NCBI GenBank assembly: GCA_019636615.1
Contig: JAHBXF010000002.1
Location: 250,001-314,000 of the forward strand
Direction: 5' to 3'
Origin: Phycisphaeraceae bacterium
GTDB lineage: Bacteria > Planctomycetota > Phycisphaerae > Phycisphaerales > UBA1924
DNA: 64,000 bases
Shown here: one piece after another, positions 35,763-45,276 of the stretch
Numbering within the stretch: the stretch's first letter is position 1
Layout: each line of letters begins with the position of its first letter
The notes under the pieces: generated by a model
Database searches by the model: none
Told to the model about the DNA's origin: nothing
What the model saw: the letters and a program-made list of their open reading frames with translations, nothing else
Position numbers and translations under genes: made by a program

Positions 35763-36986
35763 GTGTTTTTGATCCGTCAGTCAAAGCCAGAAGACGTCGC
35801 CACCCTCTTCAAACTGGCGAAGATGGTCTACTTCATCAACCTGCCGCCCAACGAGCAGATCATTTCTGCCAAGATCGAGCACAGCAGCCATTGTTTCAAG
35901 CGCGTCTCTGGGCAGGATGAACCAGGCCACAAGCCGAGCGGCCGCAAGAGCCACGCGGGGCACGGCGGTCTGGCATCGATGGAGCAGGACAGCGAGTTCT
36001 TCATGTTCTCGCTCGAAGACACGCGAGCGGGCGGCATCATCGGCACTTCTCAGGTGCGAGCCCATCAGGGCGGCCCGGGCAATCCGAACTGGGCGTTCAA
36101 GATTTCGGAGAAACGAACCTACAGCGAGTCGCTTCGGTTTGGCACGAACCACGCGGTGGGGCAGTTGTACGGCGACGAGTCGGGGCCAACCGAGATCGGC
36201 GGGCTCATCATCCAACCTTCCTACCGCGGGCATGAAGAGCGACCCGGCAGGCTGCTGTCGTTTGTGCGGTTCCATTTCATCGGGCTCTTCCGCGAGATCT
36301 TCGATGCGCGCGTGCTCGCCGAAATGATGGCCCCCGTGACCGCAGAGGGCGACAACACGTTCTGGGATGCTTTCGGCCGCAAGTTCATCCCCGTGAAGTT
36401 TGCCGAGGCCGATCGCTTCTGCCAGCACAACAGGGCGTTCATCCCGGAACTGCTGCCCAAGGAAGAAATCTACCTCTCGCTCTTCCCGCTCGAAGTGCAG
36501 AACGCCATCGGGGTAGTCTCGCGCGAGACAATCCCGGCCCGAAGGATTCTCGAGAGTCTCGGGTTTCTCTACCGCGGCTTCATCGACCCGTTCGACGGCG
36601 GGCCGCACCTTGATGCGCCGACAGACGAGATCCCGCTCGTTCGAGACACCCGGCGCATGGTCATCGGCAAAGAGGCCGCGCCGCAGAAGTGCGATACACC
36701 GGCGATCGTCAGCACGATCGACCCCAAGCGCGGGTTTCTGGCGACGCAGGCGTGCGTTGAAGTGGCGGGGGAGAAGTCTCTGCGTCTGCCCAAAGAAGTC
36801 ATGAAACTGCTGGGTGTGAAAGCGGGCGCCACCGTGGGCTTTACGCCGATGCAGCAGTGGGCAAGGGACATGGTGCCCGAATCAAAGATCGCCGCCACCC
36901 CTGGCGTGCGGCGTGCCAAACCGGCGGCACCCCGCGACAAACCAAAGCCCGCCAAGCCCCGCAAACGTACCGCGGCCTCGGAATGA
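35763..36986 (+). CDS. astA: Arginine N-succinyltransferase
   Basis: A 407-residue GNAT-type enzyme that succinylates L-arginine, first step of arginine succinyltransferase catabolism. The family features are the start FLIRQSKPEDVATLFKLA, the LYGDESGPTEIGGLII strand and FRYHF-like VRFHFIGLFREIF with MMAPVT. QNAIG and a terminal RLPKEVMKLLGVKAGATV end the usual domain. About 50 extra Lys/Pro/Ala-rich residues follow. The start is a GTG at 35763. astD follows 81 bases later. The other genes of the pathway (astB, astC, astE) are not in the window. Confidence 0.87.
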   Translation: MFLIRQSKPEDVATLFKLAKMVYFINLPPNEQIISAKIEHSSHCFKRVSGQDEPGHKPSGRKSHAGHGGLASMEQDSEFFMFSLEDTRAGGIIGTSQVRAHQGGPGNPNWAFKISEKRTYSESLRFGTNHAVGQLYGDESGPTEIGGLIIQPSYRGHEERPGRLLSFVRFHFIGLFREIFDARVLAEMMAPVTAEGDNTFWDAFGRKFIPVKFAEADRFCQHNRAFIPELLPKEEIYLSLFPLEVQNAIGVVSRETIPARRILESLGFLYRGFIDPFDGGPHLDAPTDEIPLVRDTRRMVIGKEAAPQKCDTPAIVSTIDPKRGFLATQACVEVAGEKSLRLPKEVMKLLGVKAGATVGFTPMQQWARDMVPESKIAATPGVRRAKPAAPRDKPKPAKPRKRTAASE

Positions 36987-37067
36987 ACCAGTTGATCACC
37001 GTGGCCGCGAAGGCGTGCCCGCGAGCCGGTGCGTGCTCGCAGGGAATCAGAAAGGGGCGACCAGCGC

Positions 37068-38639
37068 ATGAGCAAACATCCCTCACTCACCCGTGAGTCT
37101 TCTGCGCGGATCGGCGCCCGGTGGGTGCCTGTGCCGGGCGAGACGCTGCGGTCATGGTCGCCCGCTTCTCCGGGAAAACTGGTCTGGGCCGGGTCGCCCG
37201 AACTCTCGCACGTTGGCGCCGCGGTTGATGCAGCGCGTGGCGCCGCGACCGAGTGGAGCCGCTGGGGTTTCGAACGACGCGCCGCGGTGCTGCGGCGGTT
37301 TGCGCAGATCGCCAAGGAACGGGCCGAGGCTCTCGCGGTGCTCATCAGCGACGAGGTCGGCAAGGTGATGTGGGATGCACGCGCCGAGGCGGGGCTCATC
37401 GCCGGGAAGGTCGAGATCACGCTTGATGAAGCGCCGGGCAGCGCGCTGACCCGTGTGAGAGGGTGGGAACTCTCGCTTGGACCGGGCAAAGCGGGGCGGT
37501 GTGAGTTCAAGCCCCACGGCGTTATGGCCGTGCTTGGGCCGTTCAACTTCCCGGCGCACCTGCCCAACGGCCACATTGTTCCTGCGCTGGCCATGGGCAA
37601 TACCGTCGTGTTCAAGCCCAGCGATAAGACACCGGGGGTGGGGCAGGCGCTCGCGGAGATGCTCTGCGATGCGCTGGACGAGGCGGGCGCGCCGCCCGGG
37701 GTGATGAATCTCGTGCAGGGCGGGGCCGATGTTGCCTCGTCCCTGGCCACTCACGACGATGTCAATGGTGTGCTCTTCACGGGATCATGGGCCGTGGGCC
37801 GCCGCATCATGCGTGCTAACCTCGACCGTCCGGGGCGCATCCTGGCGCTCGAGATGGGCGGCAACAACCCCGCGGTGGTCATGCCGGATGCAGACCTTCA
37901 ACAGGCCCTCGCGGAGGTGGTGCGCTGCGCGTTCATCACCAGCGGCCAGCGGTGCACCTGCACGCGACGGCTGATTGTTCACAAAGACATCGCCGAGCGG
38001 TTCATTCCGGCGGTGTGCAAGGCCGCATCGGCGCTGATCATCGGCGGCCCGCGGGACTCGCACCCGGTCTTCATGGGGCCGGTGATTTCGCAGGCGGCGA
38101 GAGACGCCTTCCTGCTGGCGCAGGACTGCATGCGGCGTGGCGGCGGGCACAGCCTGGTGCCCATGACGGCGCCGCCGGAGCGGGAGGGGTGGTACATCAC
38201 GCCGGGCGTGATGCGTGTGGAGCGTTTCGAGCGGGAAGGGGAGGAAGACCAGATCACCCCCGGCGGCAGTCTCGCGGCGGGTGCCGATGTTGAGGTCTTC
38301 GGGCCCTTCCTCCGCGTGTGTGTGGTCGACTCCTTCGACAAGGCTGTAGAACAGGCCAACGAGACGCGCTTCGGGCTGGCCGCGTCGATCTTCACGCGTG
38401 ACGAGGGGCGGGCCCTGGAGTTCTGGCACCGCGTGCAGGCGGGCTGCATCAACTGGAACACAGGCACGGCTGGCGCGAGCAGCAAACTCCCCTTCGGCGG
38501 GCTCGGCCTCTCGGGCAACCACCGGCCGGCGGGCGCCTTCAGCCTTGATTACTGCGCGTACCCGGTTGCCGGGATGCAGGAGCGTGGCGGTGCCTCGACG
38601 GTCAGCCCCGGCATGATGATTGACCCCGGTTGGCTCTGA
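37068..38639 (+). CDS. astD: N-succinylglutamate-5-semialdehyde dehydrogenase
   Basis: A 523-residue aldehyde dehydrogenase. The catalytic cysteine lies in ITSGQRCTCTRRL, the general-base Glu in LALEMGGNNPAVV and the oxyanion Asn in LGPFNFPAHLPNGHI. The last segment, with NTGTAGASSKLPFGGLG, marks the AstD branch. It oxidises succinylglutamate semialdehyde to succinylglutamate with NAD. AAAGGGG lies about ten bases before the ATG at 37068. The pairing with astA makes the assignment stronger than sequence similarity to general aldehyde dehydrogenases alone. Confidence 0.9.
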   Translation: MSKHPSLTRESSARIGARWVPVPGETLRSWSPASPGKLVWAGSPELSHVGAAVDAARGAATEWSRWGFERRAAVLRRFAQIAKERAEALAVLISDEVGKVMWDARAEAGLIAGKVEITLDEAPGSALTRVRGWELSLGPGKAGRCEFKPHGVMAVLGPFNFPAHLPNGHIVPALAMGNTVVFKPSDKTPGVGQALAEMLCDALDEAGAPPGVMNLVQGGADVASSLATHDDVNGVLFTGSWAVGRRIMRANLDRPGRILALEMGGNNPAVVMPDADLQQALAEVVRCAFITSGQRCTCTRRLIVHKDIAERFIPAVCKAASALIIGGPRDSHPVFMGPVISQAARDAFLLAQDCMRRGGGHSLVPMTAPPEREGWYITPGVMRVERFEREGEEDQITPGGSLAAGADVEVFGPFLRVCVVDSFDKAVEQANETRFGLAASIFTRDEGRALEFWHRVQAGCINWNTGTAGASSKLPFGGLGLSGNHRPAGAFSLDYCAYPVAGMQERGGASTVSPGMMIDPGWL

Positions 38640-38746
38640 TCATCGCCGTTGCAAAGTCGGCGGTGCTGTCGACGGCGCGGTGCCGAGTGGCGCAGGCTGG
38701 GCAACGCCCGGGGCCGCCGCGCGGGGCGCGCGTGCATCGCCGACGG

Positions 38747-39727
38747 TCAATCGATGGTCTGCACAAAGTTGCTGCGGTTGCGGGCCACGGCATTGATGCT
38801 CTTGGGGAAGAGGTCGGTGCGTGTGGAGAAGAAGATGTTCTGGATGATCTCCGCCCGATCGAACGGCTGGCTGGGCGTGCTCTTGAGGAAGGCCGCGTGC
38901 CCGTCGGTGAAAACGAACGACCCGCCCTCAGACCCCTGATTGTCAACAGGAGCATACCCGCCGGGGCCAACCGCGCCCGCCGGTTGGCCGAAAGCCGCGA
39001 AATCGCCGGGGCTCGCGCCGCCATACCACGCGAGCGTGCTGACGTCGGGCCCGTTTGTCTCGTCCCCCCAGAAAGGAGCCGGGGTGACGATGTTGGGCTC
39101 GTCGGTCTTGAGGCCGGCGATGTAGAGGTAACTGATGTTGTAACTGATGACGTCCGGCTCACCCGCGGGAGGCCTGGGAATCTTTGAAGGCGCGGCGGTG
39201 TACGACGAAATCGCCGGCCTTGGCCCGTGCGGGAAGCCGTAGTAGCGGTCTTCCTTGTCGCGCGGGCTCACCAGCACGCTCAGCCCCTCGATGTAGTTGC
39301 GCATCAGGGGTACGTTTCGCGTGGGCTCGCCGGGCGGCGTGTAGTACGAGGTGTTGTCGGGGTTGTTGTTCAGGCCGCGATAGCCGTAGTGCCCCGTCTC
39401 TTCGCCGTCGCCGACCTGGTAGAGGCTGAAGAGGCCCGCGACACCGCCGTAGATGAACTGGCCGTCGAGCCGCTGACGGAGATCGAGCGGACGCTGAAAG
39501 TTCGGCGGCAGCGGCATGACGGGCATCCAACTCTTGTTGTCGTTGGCGTAGAGCGTCATCGCGTACCCCATCGACTTGAGGTTGGCGAGGTTCTTCGCGT
39601 CCTGGCCCGCACGCCTGGCCTTGCCCAGCGCGGGCAACAGCACCCCGATGAGCAGCGCGATGATGGCGATCACCACCAGCAACTCGATGAGCGTGAAGGC
39701 GCGGCGGAAGGAGCGGGGCGTGTGCAT
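38747..39727 (-). CDS. Prepilin-like secreted protein with N-methylation signal (type II pseudopilin)
   Basis: A 326-residue protein with a type IV prepilin leader: [10 protein letters not shown] then [10 protein letters not shown] (cleavage between Ala10 and Phe11, Glu15 at position +5 of the mature chain), followed by a 20-residue hydrophobic helix. The globular domain resembles the planctomycete-specific DUF1559/H-X9-DG type: short conserved helices, then [13 protein letters not shown] near the C-terminus, which is the HxxxDG-like end. Such proteins are numerous in Phycisphaerae and probably form pseudopili or surface structures. It diverges from the large secreted protein across 543 bases. 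Confidence 0.85.
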   Translation of the reverse strand: MHTPRSFRRAFTLIELLVVIAIIALLIGVLLPALGKARRAGQDAKNLANLKSMGYAMTLYANDNKSWMPVMPLPPNFQRPLDLRQRLDGQFIYGGVAGLFSLYQVGDGEETGHYGYRGLNNNPDNTSYYTPPGEPTRNVPLMRNYIEGLSVLVSPRDKEDRYYGFPHGPRPAISSYTAAPSKIPRPPAGEPDVISYNISYLYIAGLKTDEPNIVTPAPFWGDETNGPDVSTLAWYGGASPGDFAAFGQPAGAVGPGGYAPVDNQGSEGGSFVFTDGHAAFLKSTPSQPFDRAEIIQNIFFSTRTDLFPKSINAVARNRSNFVQTID

Positions 39728-40270
39728 GAGTGAACCTCGATTCAGTTCCGCGACGTCGGGCGAAGAAGACGCACTGGCAGAAGTCGCGTGTACCTTATCC
39801 GTACGCTAACGGGCGTGCCGGGTTGTTGTCAAGCGCGATCAGAGAGGAAGCGGCACTGTTTTTGTGCCGCGGCATGGCCGGAGTCATCGGCGGTTTCACT
39901 GAGGGCAGGGTACGTTTTCGGTCGTGCGGGGCGCAGGCACCCGGGGAGAAGCCGGGGAGCGAGCCGGGCCGGCAGGGAGTGCCCCCGGGCAGATAACCGC
40001 GGTGAAACCGTTACAAAACGCCCGGTCGGGCCGCGCGGCGTCAAAATCGCCGAAATTCCCGGTCGAATCCGCAAAATGCGCTCGCACAAACAGGGCACAA
40101 TTCGGTAAAGTAGAGACACTGAACCCGATCCTTTCGGGCCGGATGGCTCGCCTACGCCGCCATCGGCCCGCACCGGGTTCCGCGGAGTGTCCAGCGTTGA
40201 TGTCCAGAGAGAGTGGCCCATGTGGCCGGTGTTCACGGTGTCCGGTGGCGGACGCCCGGAGGAAGTCAAG
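39728..40270. promoter_or_regulatory. 543-base divergent intergenic stretch
   Basis: No coding sequence is convincing. It holds the promoters and leaders of the two divergent genes. A 7-base-pair hairpin GCGGCAC-TGTTTTT-GTGCCGC lies at 39850-39870, about 120 bases in front of the prepilin gene. A TAAAGT at 40106-40111 could be a -10 box for the dockerin-type gene, but I see no matching -35. GGAGGAA at 40258-40264 is the ribosome site that sets the start at 40271. Confidence 0.4.
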
Positions 40271-42385
40271 ATGAAGGTCAACAAAGTTGCGAGTGGTACG
40301 TCGGCCCTTGTTCTGTGCATGATGGCGGGCGCCGCGATGGGTCAGACCGCGACCGACGGTCGCATCACCAGTTCCGGAGAGGCGGCGCTGTACGGCGCGC
40401 CGATGTGGGTCAACACCACGACGACAGGATTCGGCGATGCCTCGCCCAACACGGGCACCTGCGATCCTGAAACGGTCGGTGGTGACCCCGCCGCGGTGAC
40501 CACCGGCATCGAGATCAAGATCCCGCTTTCGACCATCGGCAGCCCGACCGGCCAGATCGGCATCAGCGTCTTCATCAACGGCCAGGGCCACGATTACGCC
40601 TCAAACCAGTTCCTGCCCTCACTGCCCCCCAACACAGGCAACCTCGGCGGCGACGGCGCCGGCAACTACACGGGCACCGTGGCCGGCATCAACCTGGCCA
40701 ACTTTGCCGGCAACCAGCACGGCTTCTACTCCCCGGCGAGCGCCGCGGTCGCCCCGGTGGTTGATGGCATTCTCGACGGCCAGTACGGAGCACCCTTGGC
40801 GCTTCAGCAGAACCGCACCCGTTTCGGGAACTCCGACAACGGTTTGCAGGCCGCCAACGGCTCAGAACTCAACGCGCTCTACATGGCCAGCGACGGCGAG
40901 AACCTCTACATCTTCCTCTCGGGCAACCTCCAGAACAACTTCAACAAACTCGAGGTCTTCCTCGACACCGTCGCCGGCGGCGAAAACACGATTCTCGCCG
41001 ACAACGCCGACGTTGACTTCAACGCGATCAACACACGGCTTGCCGGCCTGACCTTCGATGCCGGCTTCGAGCCTGACTACTACATCACCTTCGGCGCCGG
41101 CGGCAGCGATCCCACGACCTTCTATCCCAACTTCGCCGACCTCAACGCCAACACCGGCGGCTTCCTTGGCTGCAACGACGCCGGCACCGGCACGGGCGTT
41201 CTTGGCGGTTGCGGCGGTCCGCCCGCCAACGGCATCGAAGTCGCCCTCGACAACACGAACATCGGCGGCGTCGATGGTCCTTGCCCACCCGCGGGCGGCA
41301 ATGCCGACGTCGCCAACGGCTCAGAGTTCAACGCCCTCTACGCCTACATCGACCCCGCCAACAACCGTCTCCACGTGCTCATCACGGGCAACCTCGAGAA
41401 CGGCTTCGGCAGCGCGTGCGATTCGGGCGGCAACAAGATCAATCTCTTCTTCGATGTTGATTCGACCAACGACATCGGCCAGAACACCATCCGCCCCGAC
41501 AACGTCGACATCGCGTACGGCAACCTCAACCGCATGGCCGGCCTCACCTTCGACGAAGGGTTCGCGGCCAACTACTGGGTGAGTTTCAAGACCGGCGGTG
41601 ACCCCGTCTACCAGGTGGTCGATGCGGCGGTGCTCCGCACCGACGGCCGCCTGCGCAACGCGCTCGAGTCTTCCTACGACTACGGCGCGTACGACGGCGG
41701 CGTGAAGGCCAACTACAACCCCGTCACCTTCCGCGGCAACTTCGAGGGCTGCAACAGCAACCCCGACGACCCCATGGCGCAGGACGGCTTTACGCCGAGC
41801 ATCTTCACGAACTACGCCCCGCGAACCGCCGCGCTGAGCCTGGCCAACGACCCCTTCTTCCCCGTGGGCACGCCCGGCCTGATCGAGGCGAGCATCGACA
41901 ACTCGAACATCGCGGGTGTGCAGGGCACGGGCGGCACGGTCGACGGCGCGGCCAGTGTGACCACCGGCCTCGAGATGAGTTTCGATCTTGACGAACTCGG
42001 CTGGGACGGCGTCTCCTGCATCAAGATCGCAGGGTTCATCGCCAACGGCGACGCGACCTACGGCTCCAACCAGGTCATCGGCGGTCTGCCATCTCAGGAC
42101 TTCCCCAACCTCGGCACATTCGGCAATCTGAGCGCCATCGACTTCAACACCATCGACGGGTCGCAGTACGTTGTGCTCTTCGGCGAGTGCGGCGGCGGCG
42201 GCGGTTGCGGCCCCTGCTATGCGGACTACAACCAGGACGGCGGCGTTGACGGTTCAGACGTTGAGTCTTTCTTCATCGACTGGGAGAACGCCGAAGGCTG
42301 CTCCGACGTGAACGAGGACGGCGGTGTCGACGGCGCCGACGTTGAGGCTTTCTTCATCCAGTGGGAGCAGGGCGGCTGCGACTGA
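40271..42385 (+). CDS. Large secreted protein with duplicated beta-domain and C-terminal dockerin-like repeats
   Basis: A 704-residue protein with a signal peptide (residues 1-24, VLCMMAGAAMG). Two copies of one domain are visible: a first unit (about residues 190-300, GSELNALYMASDGENLYIFL to YYITFGAGG) and a second (about 345-450, GSEFNALYAYIDPANNRLHV to YWVSFKTGG). Both contain a run NTI(L/R)(A/P)DN(A/V)D. The last 60 residues carry two calcium-binding, dockerin-like repeats: DYNQDGGVDGSDVESFF and DVNEDGGVDGADVEAFF, each followed by a Trp and Gly-Cys. Phycisphaerae use this kind of C-terminus on secreted proteins. GGAGGAA at 40258-40264 supports the ATG at 40271. A strong terminator follows. 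The biological role is unknown. Confidence 0.75.
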   Translation: MKVNKVASGTSALVLCMMAGAAMGQTATDGRITSSGEAALYGAPMWVNTTTTGFGDASPNTGTCDPETVGGDPAAVTTGIEIKIPLSTIGSPTGQIGISVFINGQGHDYASNQFLPSLPPNTGNLGGDGAGNYTGTVAGINLANFAGNQHGFYSPASAAVAPVVDGILDGQYGAPLALQQNRTRFGNSDNGLQAANGSELNALYMASDGENLYIFLSGNLQNNFNKLEVFLDTVAGGENTILADNADVDFNAINTRLAGLTFDAGFEPDYYITFGAGGSDPTTFYPNFADLNANTGGFLGCNDAGTGTGVLGGCGGPPANGIEVALDNTNIGGVDGPCPPAGGNADVANGSEFNALYAYIDPANNRLHVLITGNLENGFGSACDSGGNKINLFFDVDSTNDIGQNTIRPDNVDIAYGNLNRMAGLTFDEGFAANYWVSFKTGGDPVYQVVDAAVLRTDGRLRNALESSYDYGAYDGGVKANYNPVTFRGNFEGCNSNPDDPMAQDGFTPSIFTNYAPRTAALSLANDPFFPVGTPGLIEASIDNSNIAGVQGTGGTVDGAASVTTGLEMSFDLDELGWDGVSCIKIAGFIANGDATYGSNQVIGGLPSQDFPNLGTFGNLSAIDFNTIDGSQYVVLFGECGGGGGCGPCYADYNQDGGVDGSDVESFFIDWENAEGCSDVNEDGGVDGADVEAFFIQWEQGGCD

Positions 42386-42423
42386 TCGACGACGCGTACC
42401 CCGAACACCGACAGCAACGCTTC

Positions 42424-42455
42424 AAGCCCCCGGGACCGGTCCCGGGGGCTTTTTT
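42424..42455 (+). terminator. Rho-independent terminator after the dockerin-type gene
   Basis: AAGCCCCCGGGACC (42424-42437) is directly followed by its reverse complement GGTCCCGGGGGCTT (42438-42451), with a T-run to 42455. The 14-base arms make it one of the strongest terminators in the window. Confidence 0.93.
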
Positions 42456-42508
42456 CGCGCGGCTGATGAGTCGGATGAGCACGGGTCGTCGATGACATAT
42501 CATCGCCC

Positions 42509-42811
42509 ATGCCCACACCGAACACGAACCGTGAGGCGCTCCCCGCGACAATCACTCAGAATATCGATGCTCTTTTGGCGCACGCGCCGGGCGAATACCC
42601 AGAGGTCGAAAACTGGCTGTACGCCACCCCTCAGATCGCGCCGGGCGGCGGGATCTATGCCCCGCCTTCCGTGATCGGATGGATGAACCACGCGCTGCTG
42701 AACCCTGGAGTGAAAATATCTGAAACCCAGGCCAAGGCCATCGGCAATGCGATATACCAACTCTGCGGGGTGACGCCGCCGTCGGCGCCGGTGCCGGGGA
42801 ATCCTTCCTGA
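42509..42811 (+). CDS. Hypothetical protein, 100 residues
   Basis: A 100-residue product starting at the ATG 42509. Central segments YPEVENWLYATPQIAPGGGIYAPPSVIGWMNHALLNPG look like a folded small domain with Pro/Gly turns; the C-terminus is Pro-rich. No signal peptide, membrane segment or known motif. I do not recognise the family. The gene lies 54 bases after the terminator and ends 52 bases before the convergent ureohydrolase. Sequence character is protein-like rather than a shadow frame, but there is no further support. Confidence 0.5.
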   Translation: MPTPNTNREALPATITQNIDALLAHAPGEYPEVENWLYATPQIAPGGGIYAPPSVIGWMNHALLNPGVKISETQAKAIGNAIYQLCGVTPPSAPVPGNPS

Positions 42812-42862
42812 GCAAGCCCGGTCGCGAAAACGCGCAGAGACGATCCCGACCCCCTGGCGGGC

Positions 42863-43894
42863 TCATCGACCAGCCGTCAGGCCGCACAGTTTGTACAGCA
42901 TCCGTGCGCCCACATTGGCGTCCCACTCGGGCTCGTGATCCGGCCCGGGCGCCACCTCAACAAGATCGAAGCCCACGATCCGCCTGCCCGTTTCACGCAA
43001 TCTCGCGAAGATCAGCGCGACCTGGTTGTAACTCAGCCCGCCCGGAACCGGCGTGCCCGTGTGCGGGCACATCGAAGGATCGAGCCCGTCGATGTCGAAA
43101 CTCACATACACGCGCTCCGGGAGCGGCTCGAGTATCTTGTCAACCATCGCGCTGAATCGTTCGCCGTCGAGCAAGGCGCGGCTTATCTCGTGGTCATACC
43201 ACACCGACACGCGGTGTGCCTCGGCACGCGCCAACGACACTTCGCCGGCGCCGAAGTCTCTGATGCCTACCGAAACGAGCGACACTATGCCGGGAATCCT
43301 GGTGAGCACGTTGTACATGATCGATGCGTGTGACCATTCAAAGCCTTCAAAGGCCTTGCGGAAGTCCAGGTGCGCGTCGATGTGCAGAATACCCAACGAG
43401 CCGGCGTGCTCGGCGCACGCCTTGATGGCGCCGAACGGCACAGAATGCTCGCCACCAACTACACCGGGTGTCTTGCCTTCCGCCAGGATAGCCCTTACCC
43501 GCTCGTAGACGATCTCGCCCAACTCTTCACCCGCCGAGTTCACGTCGCGCAGTATGGCGAGTTCGTGCGGGCCTGCATCGGACGGATCGATGCCCCCGCT
43601 CGCGATGATCGGCTCCGCCGCGGCCCTCGCGCGTTCGCACAGGGCGTGAATCCGTGGATCTTCGTCCTCCATGTAGATGCCGCGCTCATACACCGGGCCC
43701 ATGAGCGGGTCGAGCAGATCAACCTGGGCGGAAGCCGCGCGGATGGCGGAAGGGCCGTGCCGTGTGCCCGGTCGGTACGACGTTGTGGCATCGAAGGGCA
43801 CCGGAACAAGAACGACCGATGCTTCCTCCCGGGTTGTGGGAAGGCCGAATACGCCAGAGCCGGGAGCCGCCGCTGCGTCAGGATCAAAGGTCAT
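42863..43894 (-). CDS. Ureohydrolase family (agmatinase/arginase-like)
   Basis: A 343-residue manganese enzyme. The metal-binding motifs are complete: GGEHSVPFG (about residue 145), the HIDAHLDFR segment (about 170) and SFDIDGLDP (about 265) with a further Glu in VGFDLVEVAP. Arginase, agmatinase and formimidoylglutamase share these residues, so the substrate is open; GGEHS and HIDAHLDFR are most like agmatinases. The ATG at 43894 sits 68 bases from the divergent phosphoglycerate mutase gene. The enzyme would release urea from a guanidino compound in arginine or polyamine metabolism. Confidence 0.85.
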   Translation of the reverse strand: MTFDPDAAAAPGSGVFGLPTTREEASVVLVPVPFDATTSYRPGTRHGPSAIRAASAQVDLLDPLMGPVYERGIYMEDEDPRIHALCERARAAAEPIIASGGIDPSDAGPHELAILRDVNSAGEELGEIVYERVRAILAEGKTPGVVGGEHSVPFGAIKACAEHAGSLGILHIDAHLDFRKAFEGFEWSHASIMYNVLTRIPGIVSLVSVGIRDFGAGEVSLARAEAHRVSVWYDHEISRALLDGERFSAMVDKILEPLPERVYVSFDIDGLDPSMCPHTGTPVPGGLSYNQVALIFARLRETGRRIVGFDLVEVAPGPDHEPEWDANVGARMLYKLCGLTAGR

Positions 43895-43962
43895 GGGGCG
43901 AGGGTACGCGCACCAAGGTGCGATCGGCCGCGCACAGCGCATCCTGCCCATATGCTTCAACT

Positions 43963-45267
43963 GTGAAGTATGTAGTGCTCATCCCACTCGGCGCGGCCGA
44001 CCACCCACTCGAGGAACTCGGCGACCGCACCCCGCTCGAAGCCGCGGCGACACCGAACCTGGACACCCTGGCTCGCATGGGCCGCGTGGGCGCGGCGTAC
44101 AACACACCGGAAGGCTGGATCCCTGGCGGCGACCTGGGTGTGATGAGCACACTTGGCTACAGCCCTGCGAAGTACCACACCGGGAGGGCGCCTTTTGAGG
44201 CCCTCGCGCAAGGGCTCGCACCCGCGCCGCACGCCTGGGTGATGCGGCTGAGCCTCGTTTCCACCGGTCAACCCGGCAGTGAGCACGAAGGCCGGCTGAT
44301 CGATCCGTCGGCCGGTGAGATCACCAGCGGCGAAGCGGCCACGCTCTATTCGCGCCTTGTCGAAGCCTGGGCAACCGCGCTCGGCGACAGGCTTCGCGGC
44401 GTTCGCGTCGTTCCCGGGGCGGGGTACCGGGGCATCCTCATCGATGACTCGGGCCGCGATTACGCTCGCGTTCGGCTGCCTTCCCCGCGCGAGATCGTCG
44501 GGGAATCGTGGAGGCAGCACCTGCCCTCAGGCGACGAGAGCGCGGCATTGCTGCGTGAGATGATCGAACTTTCCGAGCAGTGCCTGCGGGGGAGCGAAGT
44601 GAACCTGGCTCGGATCGAACAAGGCCTGCCGCCGGCCACACTTGTCTGGCCTTGGGGGCTGGGAACCACACCTCAGATTCCGTTTTTCCGCAGCGTGTTC
44701 GGCGTGCGCAGCGCCATGCTTTCGACCATCGATCTCTTCGCCGGCCTTGGCGCTGCGTTAGGCATGTCATCGGCCCTTGATGAGCCCGCGGCAACTCGGC
44801 ACGCGCTCAGCGATGAAGAGATCGGGCGCGAGACTATCAGGGCCATCAACGCCTTTGATCTCGTGTGCGTCGTGGTGGACACAGCCGACCAGGCTGCACG
44901 TCGCAGGGACGCGCCGGCCAAGGTGGCCGCGATCGAATCATTTGACCGCCACATCCTTGGGCCGGTTCTCGCGGCGTTGACATCGCGAGCCGAATCTCAG
45001 GCGAAGGCTGACGCGGCCGGGTGGCGGTTGCTCGTTTCCCCCGCCCACGCCACGCTCACCGTCAGCGGAGCGACGGACGCCATGCCGGTGCCCGTTGTGA
45101 TGGCAGGGAACTGGATAAGCGGCGTTGTGCAGCGGCCATTTTCCGAGGCGGAATCTGAACAATCCGACCTGCAGATCGACCCAGGCCATGAACTGATGGA
45201 GTACTTTCTCAACGCCGGTGTTCCGCTGACCCACCGCGTCAGTCACAAGGAAAGCCCTCTGAAGTGA
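43963..45267 (+). CDS. apgM: Archaeal-type cofactor-independent phosphoglycerate mutase
   Basis: A 434-residue protein of the ApgM-type 2,3-bisphosphoglycerate-independent mutase family. KYVVLIPLGAADHPLEELG starts the metal-binding fold. The phosphatase-superfamily serine region DLGVMSTLGYSPAKYHTGRAP lies near residue 60, and LVWPWGLGTTPQIPFF near 225 is the family signature. The C-terminal LLVSPAHATLTVSG is the metal-ligand segment. It exchanges 3- and 2-phosphoglycerate. The start is GTG at 43963. A membrane-protein gene and galactokinase follow on the same strand, with short spacers of 9 and 17 bases. Confidence 0.85.
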   Translation: MKYVVLIPLGAADHPLEELGDRTPLEAAATPNLDTLARMGRVGAAYNTPEGWIPGGDLGVMSTLGYSPAKYHTGRAPFEALAQGLAPAPHAWVMRLSLVSTGQPGSEHEGRLIDPSAGEITSGEAATLYSRLVEAWATALGDRLRGVRVVPGAGYRGILIDDSGRDYARVRLPSPREIVGESWRQHLPSGDESAALLREMIELSEQCLRGSEVNLARIEQGLPPATLVWPWGLGTTPQIPFFRSVFGVRSAMLSTIDLFAGLGAALGMSSALDEPAATRHALSDEEIGRETIRAINAFDLVCVVVDTADQAARRRDAPAKVAAIESFDRHILGPVLAALTSRAESQAKADAAGWRLLVSPAHATLTVSGATDAMPVPVVMAGNWISGVVQRPFSEAESEQSDLQIDPGHELMEYFLNAGVPLTHRVSHKESPLK

Positions 45268-45276
45268 GGATGAACC

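Noticed and set aside
40040..40075. Sequence resembling a tRNA T-loop (GGTCGAATCC)
   Set aside because: No acceptor stem, anticodon arm or other tRNA part is present around it.
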